Below are positions 7,158-16,125 of a stretch of 44,716 nt of DNA, piece after piece. How positions within the stretch are numbered: the first letter of the stretch is position 1; the number at the start of each line of letters is the position of its first letter. The notes under the pieces were generated by a model, which saw nothing but the letters and a program-made list of their open reading frames with translations, was not told the DNA's origin and did not search any database. The stretch comes from Chloroflexi bacterium bin125 (GTDB lineage: Bacteria > Chloroflexota > Dehalococcoidia > Bin125). A program made the translations under genes and the position numbers. The DNA is taken from contig MPNM01000023.1 in the NCBI GenBank assembly GCA_002239025.1, positions 1-44,716 of the forward strand, in the 5' to 3' direction.

Positions 7158-8462
7158 ATGTCGATAGACATCTCGATCGCACCGAGCGGGCCGCTACGTG
7201 GGGAATTGAGCGTCCCCGGCGACAAATCGATCTCGCATCGTGCCTTGATCTGCAACGCACTCGCCGATGGCGAAGCGCAGATCACGGGCCTGCTCGACAG
7301 CGCCGATTGTCGCTCGACGATGTCGTGTCTGCGTCAGTGGGGCGTCGAGTTTGAAGAGACGAGCGACCGCGTCGTGGTCAGAAGTCCAGGACAGGGCAGA
7401 TTTCGATCTGCGCCAAGCGTGCTGGACTGCGGCAATAGTGGCACCTCCATCCGATTGCTCAGCGGCGTCGCGGCGGGCTTGCCGTTTCGCAGCCAGTTCG
7501 ACGGAGATGAGTCGCTGCAGCAGCGTCCCATGCGACGAGTCCTTGAGCCACTGGCTTCGATGGGCGCAAACGTGGACAACTCCGAAACCGCGCCTTTCTG
7601 GATCGATGGTTCCGCCGGACTGTCTCGCGGCTTCGATGGCGAGCTGGCTGTCGCAAGCGCGCAGGTCAAAAGTTGCATCGTCTTCGCCGCACTGAGAGCT
7701 GAACAGCCAAGCAGGATCGTCGAGCCGGGTCCGTCGCGAGATCACACCGAGCGAATGCTCTCGGCGATGGGCGCGTCGATCGACGTTGGTGGCGCGATGA
7801 TCGCCGTGCAGCCAGGCGCCTCTTTGACGCCTCAGGACGTCGATGTGCCGGGCGATATCAGCGCGGCGGCCTTTTGGATGGTTGCAGCGGCGATGACGCA
7901 AGGTTCCGAGATCGTCATGCCTAACGTTGGCGTAAATCCAAGACGCACCGGCGTGATCGATGTGCTCCAATCGATGGGGGCGCAGATTGAGCTGTCTAAC
8001 CGGCGGGTGATGTCGGGGGAGCCAGTTGCAGACGTGATCGTTCGTGGTGGCAGGTTGCGCGGCACAACTATTGACGGCGATATGATCGTCCGCGCGCTCG
8101 ATGAGATTCCCGTCCTCGCGGTCGCTGCCGCCGTGGCGGAAGGCGCGACCGAGATTCGAGACGCGGCCGAGTTGCGCGTGAAGGAGTCCGACAGAATCAC
8201 GACGACTTCGGCCATGTTGACCGCGATGGGCGTCGACGTGGAGCAATGGAGCGACGGGATGCGGATTGTCCCGGGCACGCTGCGCGGCGGCGAGGTTGAT
8301 TCGTTCGGCGATCACCGTCTCGCGATGGCCGCCGCCGTGGCCGCGTTATCGGCCGATCCGGAATCCGGTCCGACCACGATCCAGCGGGCCTCCGCGGTCG
8401 AGATTTCATATCCGGCCTTTTGGCGGGACCTCGATCGATTGCGTCATGTCGACGCCGTCTGA
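7158..8462 (+). CDS. aroA: 3-phosphoshikimate 1-carboxyvinyltransferase (EPSP synthase)
   Basis: At 434 residues this is a full-length EPSP synthase, joining PEP to shikimate-3-phosphate in the shikimate pathway. Signatures visible are GDKSISHRAL (about 21-30), GNSGTSIRLLSG (about 95-106), the RDHTERML block, DEIPVLAVAAA with the catalytic aspartate and LRVKESDRI with the catalytic glutamate. Both inside-out alpha/beta domains are complete. It follows tyrA after 3 nt and overlaps the next gene by 17 nt, consistent with tyrA-aroA translational coupling. Confidence 0.96.
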   Translation: MSIDISIAPSGPLRGELSVPGDKSISHRALICNALADGEAQITGLLDSADCRSTMSCLRQWGVEFEETSDRVVVRSPGQGRFRSAPSVLDCGNSGTSIRLLSGVAAGLPFRSQFDGDESLQQRPMRRVLEPLASMGANVDNSETAPFWIDGSAGLSRGFDGELAVASAQVKSCIVFAALRAEQPSRIVEPGPSRDHTERMLSAMGASIDVGGAMIAVQPGASLTPQDVDVPGDISAAAFWMVAAAMTQGSEIVMPNVGVNPRRTGVIDVLQSMGAQIELSNRRVMSGEPVADVIVRGGRLRGTTIDGDMIVRALDEIPVLAVAAAVAEGATEIRDAAELRVKESDRITTTSAMLTAMGVDVEQWSDGMRIVPGTLRGGEVDSFGDHRLAMAAAVAALSADPESGPTTIQRASAVEISYPAFWRDLDRLRHVDAV

Positions 8463-9036
8463 GTCCGTGCCGTTGGTGGTCGTGATTTCCGGCCCGTCGG
8501 GAGCGGGCAAGGACACCGTGATTAACCAGGCAATGGTTCTGGACGCCTCGCTGGCGAAAGTCGCGACGGCCAAGACAAGACCCCCTCGAGCCGGAGAAGT
8601 CGACGGGATACACCACGTGTTCCTGTCCAACGAGGAATTCGAACGCTGGGTGGCTGAGGATGCATTCCTCGAGCACGTCGAGTCATACGGCCACCGCAGC
8701 GGAGTCCCACGAGCAGCGGTCGCCGAGCTGTTGGCTCAGGGTCGCACAGTCATCCTGCGGACCGACGTAGAAGGTGCAGAGACGCTCAAACAGCAGTTGG
8801 ATCAACCGTTGCTGGTATTCGTCACAGTGCCCGACACCGAGGCGCTGGAACGACGAATCCGCGCGCGTGGAGCCGAAAGCGAGCGGGAGATTGCGGTGCG
8901 ACTGGCAGAGGCGGAAGCGGAGATGGCGGAGTCGGCATGGTTTGATGAGGTGATTGTCAACACGGATGGTCGTCAGGACCAAGCGGCGCAGAGATTGGTT
9001 GACGTGATCGAAGCGGAGCGGCGACGTCGACAGTAG
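8446..9036 (+). CDS. gmk: Guanylate-kinase-like nucleoside monophosphate kinase
   Basis: 196 residues with a P-loop GPSGAGKD (about 16-23), the GMP-binding segment TRPPRAGEVDGIHHVF, EEFERWVAEDAFLE with a HVESYGHRSG loop, and IL(R)TDVEGAE. These are guanylate kinase features; the enzyme phosphorylates GMP. In many genomes the gene after aroA encodes cytidylate kinase instead, but Cmk motifs are absent. The start at 8446 gives a 17-nt overlap with aroA and places the P-loop at the usual distance from the N-terminus. The TDVEGAE block replaces the usual IDVQGA. It might be a second, specialised Gmk paralogue. Confidence 0.85.
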   Translation: MSTPSESVPLVVVISGPSGAGKDTVINQAMVLDASLAKVATAKTRPPRAGEVDGIHHVFLSNEEFERWVAEDAFLEHVESYGHRSGVPRAAVAELLAQGRTVILRTDVEGAETLKQQLDQPLLVFVTVPDTEALERRIRARGAESEREIAVRLAEAEAEMAESAWFDEVIVNTDGRQDQAAQRLVDVIEAERRRRQ

Positions 9037-9362
9037 CTGCCCAACTGTGCGCCGTCACATCAAGGTCATACCCGCGCTTGCCGGGGGAATGACGAGCACA
9101 CGGATTGCTTCTGTGTCGGCGTTGATGTTTGACTGCGGGCTGAACTGGCGTAGCATTTGCTCAGAAGTGGGAGCGCGCGATGTCGGCCATGCTGTACAGC
9201 GGTGAATCGGGGACGCGTGTGCGTCCCGCCGCGCACTGCCACACCTCGGGCGGGCAAGGGGCTTGGCGCGACCAACTCTAAGTTGAGTCGCCACGACGAC
9301 GCAGTCCCTCTGTACTCCATCTCACTCCCTGGACTGCGCCACATCCCCTGGAGCCTGTTCCC
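9037..9362 (+). promoter_or_regulatory. Possible structured leader of the trp operon
   Basis: This 326-nt gap precedes trpE and has no convincing gene. After the small repeat at 9065-9093 it holds three hairpins: GGGACGC-GTGT-GCGTCCC (9210-9227), CGACCAACT-CTA-AGTTG(A)GTCG... spanning 9269-9290 with one bulged A, and GCAGTCC/GGACTGC (9301-9307, 9331-9337). This is the expected place for trp promoter and attenuation signals. I see no Trp-rich leader peptide and no clear T-box core, so the mechanism is unresolved. Confidence 0.3.
9065..9093. repeat. Short dispersed hairpin repeat, GTCATxCCCGCGCTTG type
   Basis: GTCAT (9065-9069) and ATGAC (9089-9093) bracket a CCCG/CGGG core with the sequence CCCGCGCTTG between. 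The first half matches 34444-34459 (GTCATGCCCGCGCTTG). Repeats of the GTCATCCCCGCG type are scattered through many bacterial genomes; here two copies are visible in one window. Confidence 0.6.
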
Positions 9363-10871
9363 ATGCCCTCAGCCGGTCAACCTACCCCCAGCCTTGAAGA
9401 ATTCAAACAGCTCGCTGCCGATGCACGGGCTTCAGCCAGCGGCAACTATGCCGCCATCTATCGCGAGGTACTCGCCGATCTGGAAACGCCCGTCTCCGCC
9501 TTCCTCAAGGTGAAGCGCGGCGCGTACTCGTTCCTGCTTGAATCGGTCGAGGGCGGAGAGCGTCCCAGTCGGTACTCCTTCATCGGGACCGAGCCTTATC
9601 GGGTGTTCCGCGCACCATCGGGCGGCGCAGTCGATCCGCTCGATGAGGTCGAAGCTGAACTGGATCGATACAACCTCGTCCCCAATCCGGACCTGCCTCC
9701 GTTTCACGGAGGAGCAGTCGGCTATCTGGGCTATGAGTCGATTCGGCACTTTGAACCTCGAGTCAAGCCAGCGCAACATGACCACCACGGACTGCCCGAG
9801 GCGTTGTTCCAGTTTGTCGATACTGTCCTGCTCTTCGACCATCTCAAACACGTGATTAAGGTCGTGACGCACGCACGTCTCGATGGAGACATCGAAGCTG
9901 CCTATCGCGCGGCCGAGTTCCGAATCGACGAACTGGTCAAGCGGTTGCAGTCCGGCCCACCGATCCCGCCTGCAGATGCGCCAGAACCCATCGGTCACTC
10001 CAGCGCCATTCGCTCCAACATTGAGCGTGAAGGCTACTTCTCCGACGTGAAGCAGATCATCGACTACGTCATCGCCGGCGACATCATTCAGTGCGTCTAC
10101 TCGCAGCGGTTCTCACGAGAAACGTTTGTGCATCCGTTCAACGTCTACCGGACGCTGCGTACGGTGAATCCGTCGCCGTACACCTATTACCTGGAGATGG
10201 ACGATCACCAAATCGTCGGTACATCTCCGGAACTACTGGTGATTGTTGAGGACGGCAAAGTTTCGACGCATCCGATCGCCGGCACGCGTCGCCGTGGCTT
10301 CGACAACGACGAAGATCTGGCGCTTGAAGCTGAACTGCGACACGACGAGAAGGAAGTGGCCGAGCACGTGATGCTGCTCGACCTGGGCCGCAACGACATC
10401 GGCCGCGTGGCCAAGCCGGGCACGGTGCGGGTGACGCAAGAGCTTGATATCGAACGCTATAGCCATGTGATGCACCTGGTCTCGCACGTCGAGGCGGAGC
10501 TTGCCGAAGGTGCGACATCGTTTGACGCCGTCCGGGCGACATTCCCGGCAGGCACGGTCTCAGGCGCACCCAAGATCCGGGCGATGGAGATCATCTCGGA
10601 GCTGGAAGAGGATCAGCGCGGACCCTATGCGGGCGCTCTGGGGTACTTCGGCTTCGGCGGCAACATGGAGACGGCGATCACGATCCGCACGATCATCATG
10701 CAAGACGGCGTCGCCTCGGTGCAGGCCGGCGGCGGGATCGTCTTCGACTCCAAGCTGAACGATGAGTTCGATGAGACCGTGAACAAGGCGATGGGCATGT
10801 TCACTGCCCTTGATCTGGCCGAGGAACGCTCACGCGCAACGGTCGGCGCCGAGGGGTCTCGGGGCTACTGA
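9363..10871 (+). CDS. trpE: Anthranilate synthase component I
   Basis: 502 residues, usual length for TrpE, which with TrpG converts chorismate and glutamine to anthranilate. The N-terminal LLESVEGGERPSRYSF segment carries the LLES tryptophan-feedback motif, so end-product inhibition is likely. The chorismate-binding domain shows GTSPELLV, HPIAGTRRRG, EHVMLLDLGRND, SGAPKIRAMEII and a C-terminal QAGGGIVFDS. GGAG lies about 9 nt before the ATG. The stop overlaps the ATG of the next gene by one base (TGATG), so the Nudix-CMD gene is translationally coupled to it. Confidence 0.97.
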   Translation: MPSAGQPTPSLEEFKQLAADARASASGNYAAIYREVLADLETPVSAFLKVKRGAYSFLLESVEGGERPSRYSFIGTEPYRVFRAPSGGAVDPLDEVEAELDRYNLVPNPDLPPFHGGAVGYLGYESIRHFEPRVKPAQHDHHGLPEALFQFVDTVLLFDHLKHVIKVVTHARLDGDIEAAYRAAEFRIDELVKRLQSGPPIPPADAPEPIGHSSAIRSNIEREGYFSDVKQIIDYVIAGDIIQCVYSQRFSRETFVHPFNVYRTLRTVNPSPYTYYLEMDDHQIVGTSPELLVIVEDGKVSTHPIAGTRRRGFDNDEDLALEAELRHDEKEVAEHVMLLDLGRNDIGRVAKPGTVRVTQELDIERYSHVMHLVSHVEAELAEGATSFDAVRATFPAGTVSGAPKIRAMEIISELEEDQRGPYAGALGYFGFGGNMETAITIRTIIMQDGVASVQAGGGIVFDSKLNDEFDETVNKAMGMFTALDLAEERSRATVGAEGSRGY

Positions 10872-12142
10872 TGGCCGAATCACTGATCATCGGGTATGGA
10901 GTCGTCTTTGACGACGACGGTCGGGTGATGTTGCTGCGCCGTCGTCAGAGCGAGCAGCTCTGGCCGGGCGAATGGTGGCTGCCAGGCGAAGTCACGCCGC
11001 TCGAAGAAGAGCCGGATGACACGGTCCCTCGAATCTTCGAACACCTCCTGCGCCAACGCGTCCGAGTCTCATATGCCCATACCGTCTATGGCGAGGAACC
11101 GACGAGCGGTCGACACACGATTCACAACGGATACGTGGTGGCCGTGGAGCAGGCGCTGGACTCTGCGCCGGCGGACGAGACCAATCCCTTTGACGCGATG
11201 GAATGGTGGGACGTATCCGCCGCCATCACCGAGTTGCCCGAACGGCAATCGGAACTGTTGACAGCCATCATTGAGCGCGTCGAGTCCGGTTGGGACTTCG
11301 ACGCCGACTCCAGCTTCGAAGCGCTGTTTGGTGACGATGAGGATTCCGAAGTGTCGGTGCCGAACGCCACTCATGCAGAACGGCGAGCAGCCGGTGAGGC
11401 GATTCTCTCGGAGGTTACCGGTCTGGAGAACTTTGCCGAAGTGATTGAAGCTCGGATGGGGCCATTCGGCTCGTTCCTCGTTGATCACATCTGGGGCGAC
11501 ATCTGGCAAGACAGTTTGCTCTCACGACGTGATCGCAGCCTGGCGGCGATGTCTGCCGCCGGAGCGCTGATGCAGATCGACGGCTTCGCGTTCAACGCCG
11601 GCATCGGCGAGCGCAATGGCGTCACGCGCGACGAGATCGTCGAAGTTTGTGTCCAACTGACCGTCGAGTGCGGCTTCCCCTTTGGCAATCTGTGCCTAAC
11701 AACGGTGCTCTCGGATTGGGCCAAGTCGGGGAGTCCGTATCAGTCCTTGCCGGCTATGGGCAAGGATGATGAACAGAGACGCATTGACGCTGCGTCCGTT
11801 GCTGACACGTTGTTGGGACGACCGCTGAGTGCGGGAAGTATCGCTCATGAGGCGCAGCGCGAACTTGGATCGCTAGGGCGACTGACTGTGGACTGGTCCT
11901 GGGGCGATGTCTGGAGCCGCGACCAGCTCTCGTCGCGCGATCGCGCCCTGGTCGTGTTGGCCATGCACCTGGCGATCGGTCGGGAACGTGAACTGGAACG
12001 TGATCTGCAGACCGCGCATCGACTTGGCTGCACGTGGGACGAGCTTGATGGCGTGATCGCCATCGCTTCAGCATTCTGCGGATTGCCGCGAGCCTCCGAT
12101 GCGGCGCGCATCCTGCAGCGACTGCGCAGCCAATCGAGCTGA
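10871..12142 (+). CDS. Degenerate Nudix domain fused to two CMD-like domains
   Basis: 423 residues in three parts. Residues about 1-140 fold like a Nudix hydrolase (YGVVFDDDGRVMLLRRR, WWLPGEVTPLEE), but the Nudix box lacks its metal-binding glutamates: where RExxEE is expected the protein has RIFEHL. Residues about 170-270 and 300-420 are two carboxymuconolactone-decarboxylase/AhpD-like helical domains ([50 protein letters not shown]). The histidine usual in this fold is N242 in the first and D378 in the second. It is a paralogue of the following gene (THAERRAAGEAILSEVTG against [18 protein letters not shown]). All three domains therefore look catalytically impaired, yet the frame is intact and coupled to trpE. 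A regulatory or scaffold role is possible; function unknown. Confidence 0.75.
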   Translation: MAESLIIGYGVVFDDDGRVMLLRRRQSEQLWPGEWWLPGEVTPLEEEPDDTVPRIFEHLLRQRVRVSYAHTVYGEEPTSGRHTIHNGYVVAVEQALDSAPADETNPFDAMEWWDVSAAITELPERQSELLTAIIERVESGWDFDADSSFEALFGDDEDSEVSVPNATHAERRAAGEAILSEVTGLENFAEVIEARMGPFGSFLVDHIWGDIWQDSLLSRRDRSLAAMSAAGALMQIDGFAFNAGIGERNGVTRDEIVEVCVQLTVECGFPFGNLCLTTVLSDWAKSGSPYQSLPAMGKDDEQRRIDAASVADTLLGRPLSAGSIAHEAQRELGSLGRLTVDWSWGDVWSRDQLSSRDRALVVLAMHLAIGRERELERDLQTAHRLGCTWDELDGVIAIASAFCGLPRASDAARILQRLRSQSS

Positions 12143-12203
12143 GATTCCTAGAATGCGCGCCAACAGATGACACGCAAACAGACTTCGGGAATGAGGAACT
12201 GAG

Positions 12204-13010
12204 ATGCCGACCCACGCAGAACGACGCAAGGCAGGCAGTGAGTTGTTGGCCGAGATGACCGGTCAGCCGGTCGGATTCGCCTCGGCAGCCGAGCAGCGCA
12301 CGGGCGCATTCGGTAGCTATGTGGTCGACTACATCTTTGGCCAGGTCTGGCAGGGCGAAGAGCTTTCGCGACGTGACCGAACGATCGTGGCGCTAGCGAT
12401 GCTCGGGGCGCTGGAGCGTTTGCAAGCCGTGCAGTTCCACGCCAGCTTCGGACCGGCCAACGGCGTCAGCCGCGAGGAGATCATAGAGATCGCGCTACAA
12501 ATCGCCGGCTACTCCGGATTCCCGGCTGGAAACGAGATGGTCAACGTCCTGGTCGAGATGTGGAGCAAAGCCGACGGCGAGCCGTACCGCATTCCTCCCG
12601 CTGAGTACAAGGACGATGACCAGCGTCACCGCGACGCGGTCGATGTGCAGCGTACGCTCGCCGGTCGTGAGGAAGCGCAGGATCCAGCCGAGGCGTTGGC
12701 CGGCATGGAGAGGATCGGGCCGGTGGGCAAGCTCGCATTCGAGTTTGCCTTCGGCGACCTCTGGTCGCGGTCGCAGCTCTCGCGGCGCGACCGCTCGCTG
12801 GTCGTGGTCTCCATCCTGGTCGCTCTAGTCAAGCCCGACGAGTTGCAATTCCATATCCCCGGGGCGCTCAACCACGGCGTCACCGAAACCGAACTCGAAG
12901 GCGTGATGGCAACAGCCGCGCCGTACTGCGGATTCCCGCGTGCGGTCGAGGGCTATCGCACGTTGCGCCGCATTCTCCGCGAACGGGAGGCTGCCTCTGA
13001 TGGCGGTTGA
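12204..13010 (+). CDS. Double CMD/AhpD-like domain protein in the trp operon
   Basis: 268 residues made of two carboxymuconolactone-decarboxylase-like domains. Each has the xLSRRDRxxVxxxxL signature followed by QFH and GVxxxE (H79 with NGVSREEI; H217 with HGVTETEL), so the conserved histidine is kept in both, unlike in the upstream fused paralogue. No CxxC pair of AhpD peroxidases is visible. The CMD family includes decarboxylases and lactone-acting enzymes of aromatic breakdown, but the substrate here is not evident. The gene overlaps trpG by 11 nt and so is part of the operon. It may act on an aromatic intermediate or serve as a partner of the Nudix-CMD protein; both are guesses. Confidence 0.75.
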   Translation: MPTHAERRKAGSELLAEMTGQPVGFASAAEQRTGAFGSYVVDYIFGQVWQGEELSRRDRTIVALAMLGALERLQAVQFHASFGPANGVSREEIIEIALQIAGYSGFPAGNEMVNVLVEMWSKADGEPYRIPPAEYKDDDQRHRDAVDVQRTLAGREEAQDPAEALAGMERIGPVGKLAFEFAFGDLWSRSQLSRRDRSLVVVSILVALVKPDELQFHIPGALNHGVTETELEGVMATAAPYCGFPRAVEGYRTLRRILREREAASDGG

Positions 13011-13608
13011 TACGTTACTGATCGACAACTACGACTCGTTTACCTACAACCTGTACCAGTACCTGTGCGAGTTGGGCGCCGATGTCGTTGTACACCGCAA
13101 CGACATGATCACGCTTGACGAAATCGAAGCGCTCCAGCCGCGCCGGATCGTGATTTCACCGGGTCCCAAGACGCCGGTGGAAGCCGGCGTCAGCGTGCCC
13201 GTGCTGCAGCGCTTCAGCCCCACGATTCCCACGCTCGGCGTCTGTCTGGGACACCAGGCGATGGGCGCTGCATTCGGCGCGACTGTGGGACCAGCAGGCG
13301 AGATCCGGCACGGCAAGGTGTCGTCGATCGAGCATGACGGCGAGGGAGTCTTCGCCGGACTTCCTAATCCGATTGAGGCGACGCGCTACCACTCGCTCAT
13401 CGTCGAGCCCGACACTTTGCCGGAGGAGATCGTTCCAAGCGCCTGGTGTGAGCGGGTCGACGGGTCGGGCAAGATTCTGATGGGCATGCGCCACACAAAG
13501 TTTCCAATCGAAGGCGTGCAGTTTCACCCGGAGTCGATTCGGACCAAAACCGGCCACGCCATCCTGAAGAACTTCCTCGACCAGTCCGAGGCGTACCACC
13601 GTGACTAG
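13000..13608 (+). CDS. trpG: Anthranilate synthase component II (glutamine amidotransferase)
   Basis: 202 residues, a class I glutaminase that supplies ammonia to TrpE. It opens with [10 protein letters not shown], has the catalytic nucleophile in [10 protein letters not shown] (C82) and the H/E pair in QFHPES (H176, E178). The oxyanion segment reads ISPGPKTP instead of the more common SPGPGTP. The ATG at 13000 was chosen because it begins just before the conserved DNYDSFTYN and GGGAGG lies 9 nt upstream; this start overlaps the CMD gene by 11 nt. It in turn overlaps trpD by 8 nt. In some bacteria the same subunit also serves 4-amino-4-deoxychorismate synthase. Confidence 0.97.
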   Translation: MAVDTLLIDNYDSFTYNLYQYLCELGADVVVHRNDMITLDEIEALQPRRIVISPGPKTPVEAGVSVPVLQRFSPTIPTLGVCLGHQAMGAAFGATVGPAGEIRHGKVSSIEHDGEGVFAGLPNPIEATRYHSLIVEPDTLPEEIVPSAWCERVDGSGKILMGMRHTKFPIEGVQFHPESIRTKTGHAILKNFLDQSEAYHRD

Positions 13609-14665
13609 TGGAGACCTGGGTCCAGCGTTGGCTGCGGTGATCGACGACGGGCGCAGTCTGTCCGACACCGAGGCATCAGGCGCGATGGATGCTTTGATGT
13701 CGGGTGAGGCCGACGAAATCCAGGCGTCGGCGCTGCTCGCCGGCCTGCGAATGAAGGGCGAGTCGGTCGACGAAGTCGTCGGCCTGGCCCGTGCGATGCG
13801 TGAGCATGCCCTGCGCGTCGATCTCTCGGATCTGCCTCGGCTGGCCGACACGGCCGGTACCGGAGGGTCGGGCAAGCACACGTTCAACTCGTCGACCGCT
13901 GCTGGATTCGTCCTGGCGGGCTGCGGCGTGCCCGTGGCCAAGCATGGCAATCGGGCGATGTCCTCGAGCGTCGGCAGTGCCGATGTGCTTGAGGCGCTAG
14001 GCGGACAGATTTCAGTCAGTCCCGACCAGGCCGCGAGCCTGATTCGAGAGGTGGGCTTCGGATTCCTCTTCGCCCAGGCGTTTCATCCCGCGATGCGCTT
14101 CGTAGCCCCGGTCAGGCGCCGGATCGGTGTTCGCACAGTGTTCAACATTCTTGGACCGCTAACCAATCCCGCCCGCGCGACGCATCAACTCATCGGAGTG
14201 GCGCGTCCCGAGCTCGGTCCGCTGATGGCGACTGCGCTAGGACGCCTTGGCGTGAAGCGAGGCCTGGTCGTCCACGGACACGAAGGACTGGACGAGGTCT
14301 CGCCGTCAGGTGAGACTACTTGCTGGCAAGTCGATGGCAGTGAGCTGACCGAGTTCACTGTCTCACCGCAGGACTTCCAGATTCGTCCTGTGCCTCTGTC
14401 CGCGGTTAGCGGCGGCGAGACCGCCAGCGAGTCCGCGCAGATGATGCGCGAGGTGCTAGGAGGCAAGACATCGGCGCTGACCGGCTTCGTCACGCTCAAC
14501 GCTGCAGCCGGACTGTTGGCCGCCGAGGAAGTGCCGACCTTCGCCGAGGGCGTGAGCAGAGCGGCGGAATGCATCGACGATCAGCGCGCATTGCGCAAGC
14601 TGGAACTCTGGGTTGAGCGATCACAGGCGATTGCCATCGCAACCGAAGCGCAGAAGGCGACATAA
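13601..14665 (+). CDS. trpD: Anthranilate phosphoribosyltransferase
   Basis: 354 residues, catalysing transfer of phosphoribose from PRPP to anthranilate. The PRPP loop [35 protein letters not shown], the [19 protein letters not shown] block and [16 protein letters not shown] are all present. The start is GTG at 13601, inside the end of trpG (8-nt overlap), and the stop overlaps trpC (TAATG). It belongs to the core trp operon. Confidence 0.97.
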   Translation: MTSGDLGPALAAVIDDGRSLSDTEASGAMDALMSGEADEIQASALLAGLRMKGESVDEVVGLARAMREHALRVDLSDLPRLADTAGTGGSGKHTFNSSTAAGFVLAGCGVPVAKHGNRAMSSSVGSADVLEALGGQISVSPDQAASLIREVGFGFLFAQAFHPAMRFVAPVRRRIGVRTVFNILGPLTNPARATHQLIGVARPELGPLMATALGRLGVKRGLVVHGHEGLDEVSPSGETTCWQVDGSELTEFTVSPQDFQIRPVPLSAVSGGETASESAQMMREVLGGKTSALTGFVTLNAAAGLLAAEEVPTFAEGVSRAAECIDDQRALRKLELWVERSQAIAIATEAQKAT

Positions 14666-15450
14666 TGGCGACCGTTCTCGAAGGCATTGTGGCCGACACT
14701 CGCGCCTCGGTCGCCGAGCGCAAACGCAGCGCGCCGGTTGAGGAGTTGCGACGAATCGCGGTTCAGCGTGCGACGCGGAACGACTTCATCGCGGCGCTGC
14801 AGCAGCCGGGCGTCGGGCTGATGGCTGAGATCAAACGCGGTTCACCATCCAAGGGCCTGTTCGCTCCCGATCTTGTGCCGTCGGAACTCGCTCAGACATA
14901 TCGAGACATCGGAGCGATCGCGGTGTCTGTGCTCACTTCGCCCGCATTCTTCGCCTCTGATGATGATCTCTGCGCTGCATCGCAGGCGCTCGACGGCAGT
15001 GGACTTCCGCTGTTGCGCAAAGAGTTTCATGTCGATCCGTACCAGGTCGCCGAAGCGGCAGCGCTCGGCGCCGACGCGTACCTGTTGATTGCCAAGACGT
15101 TGACTGCTGAGGAGTTGACGGAGTTGTCGCGAGCAGGTGAGGAGCTTGGATTGACGGCGTTTGTTGAGGTCACCGATGAGATGGAAACTGCGATGGCGCT
15201 CGACGCTGGCGCGGCCGCCGTCGGGATCAACAACCGCAATCTGCATACATTTGAAGAGGACCTTGGCACGACTGAACGATTGCGAGACAAGATTCCAGCC
15301 TCGGTGCCGGTCGTCGCCGCGAGCGGCGTGCGCACGCGAGAGGATATGCAGCGGATGGAAGCTTGCGGCGTCAACGCGGTCTTAATCGGGGAAGCATTGG
15401 CTTCGGCTGCAAATCCACATGCCAAAGCACGAGAGTTGCTGGGACGATGA
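14665..15450 (+). CDS. trpC: Indole-3-glycerol phosphate synthase
   Basis: 261 residues, a TIM barrel that closes the ring of CdRP to indole-3-glycerol phosphate. Signatures: AEIKRGSPSKG with the catalytic lysine, VSVLTSPAFFASDDDL, LRKEFHVDPYQV, GADAYLLIAKTL, GINNRNLHTFEEDL and ASGVRTREDM. Length and motif spacing are standard. It shares the A of its ATG with the trpD stop and overlaps trpF by ATGA. Confidence 0.97.
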   Translation: MATVLEGIVADTRASVAERKRSAPVEELRRIAVQRATRNDFIAALQQPGVGLMAEIKRGSPSKGLFAPDLVPSELAQTYRDIGAIAVSVLTSPAFFASDDDLCAASQALDGSGLPLLRKEFHVDPYQVAEAAALGADAYLLIAKTLTAEELTELSRAGEELGLTAFVEVTDEMETAMALDAGAAAVGINNRNLHTFEEDLGTTERLRDKIPASVPVVAASGVRTREDMQRMEACGVNAVLIGEALASAANPHAKARELLGR

Positions 15451-16121
15451 CGTTTGTCAAAATCTGCTCAGTGCGCGCCGTCGAGCACGCCGTCTGGGCC
15501 CGCGAGTCAGGAGCTGATCTGGTCGGCATGATCTTCGCCGACGCGCCCAGGCGGATCGACATCAAGGTTGCCCGTGCGGTGAGGCGTGAGCTCGGGCCGC
15601 GAGTCGAAATCCTTGAATCGAGCACTGCAACTGTCGAGCGTGAACGGCAAGCCTCCGGTCAGCCGCTGCTCGTCGGGGTGTTTGCTCGTCAGTCGGTAGA
15701 CGACATTGAGCGCGTGCTGGATCGGGTCGACCTTGACCTCGTGCAGCTCAGCGGTGGAGAACATCCGGCGCTCGCCAGTCGGATCTGCCGCGCCGTCGTG
15801 CGTGCCGTCCACGTGGCCGATGGCATGGACGCTGACGCCGTGCGCCGAGAGATTGATCGTGCGCCCAATACCGTGACCATGCTCGATGCCAAGTCGAAGC
15901 AGGGCGGCGGGACCGGACAGAAGATTGACTGGTCGGTTGCCGCAGAGCTGGCCGCCAAGCGGCCGTTCGTGCTGGCCGGCGGACTGAATCCTGAGAATGT
16001 CAAGGACGCCGTTCGTTCCGTGCGCCCCTGGGCTGTCGATGTGTCTTCCGGTGTCGAAACTGATGGCGTCAAAGATCGAGACAAAATCCGCGCGTTTATC
16101 GCGGCGGCGAAGGGTGGGTAG
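15447..16121 (+). CDS. trpF: Phosphoribosylanthranilate isomerase
   Basis: 224 residues, isomerising PRA to CdRP. It starts MTFVKICSV with the catalytic cysteine C7 (the usual text is KICG) and has the catalytic aspartate in MLDAKS (D147), followed by [20 protein letters not shown] and [14 protein letters not shown], typical phosphate-binding and C-terminal motifs. It has a longer segment after helix 2 ([15 protein letters not shown]) than the minimal enzyme. The ATG at 15447 forms an ATGA overlap with trpC. Confidence 0.95.
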   Translation: MTFVKICSVRAVEHAVWARESGADLVGMIFADAPRRIDIKVARAVRRELGPRVEILESSTATVERERQASGQPLLVGVFARQSVDDIERVLDRVDLDLVQLSGGEHPALASRICRAVVRAVHVADGMDADAVRREIDRAPNTVTMLDAKSKQGGGTGQKIDWSVAAELAAKRPFVLAGGLNPENVKDAVRSVRPWAVDVSSGVETDGVKDRDKIRAFIAAAKGG

Positions 16122-16125
16122 CGCA

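Noticed and set aside
9130-9300. A T-box riboswitch before trpE
   Set aside because: A TGG-containing GC-rich segment looks superficially similar, but the T-box core, stem I motifs and a specifier loop could not be identified.
9157-9513. A possible trp leader peptide upstream of trpE
   Set aside because: The frame contains only one tryptophan codon in the relevant part and overlaps trpE in another frame; it does not look like an attenuator peptide.
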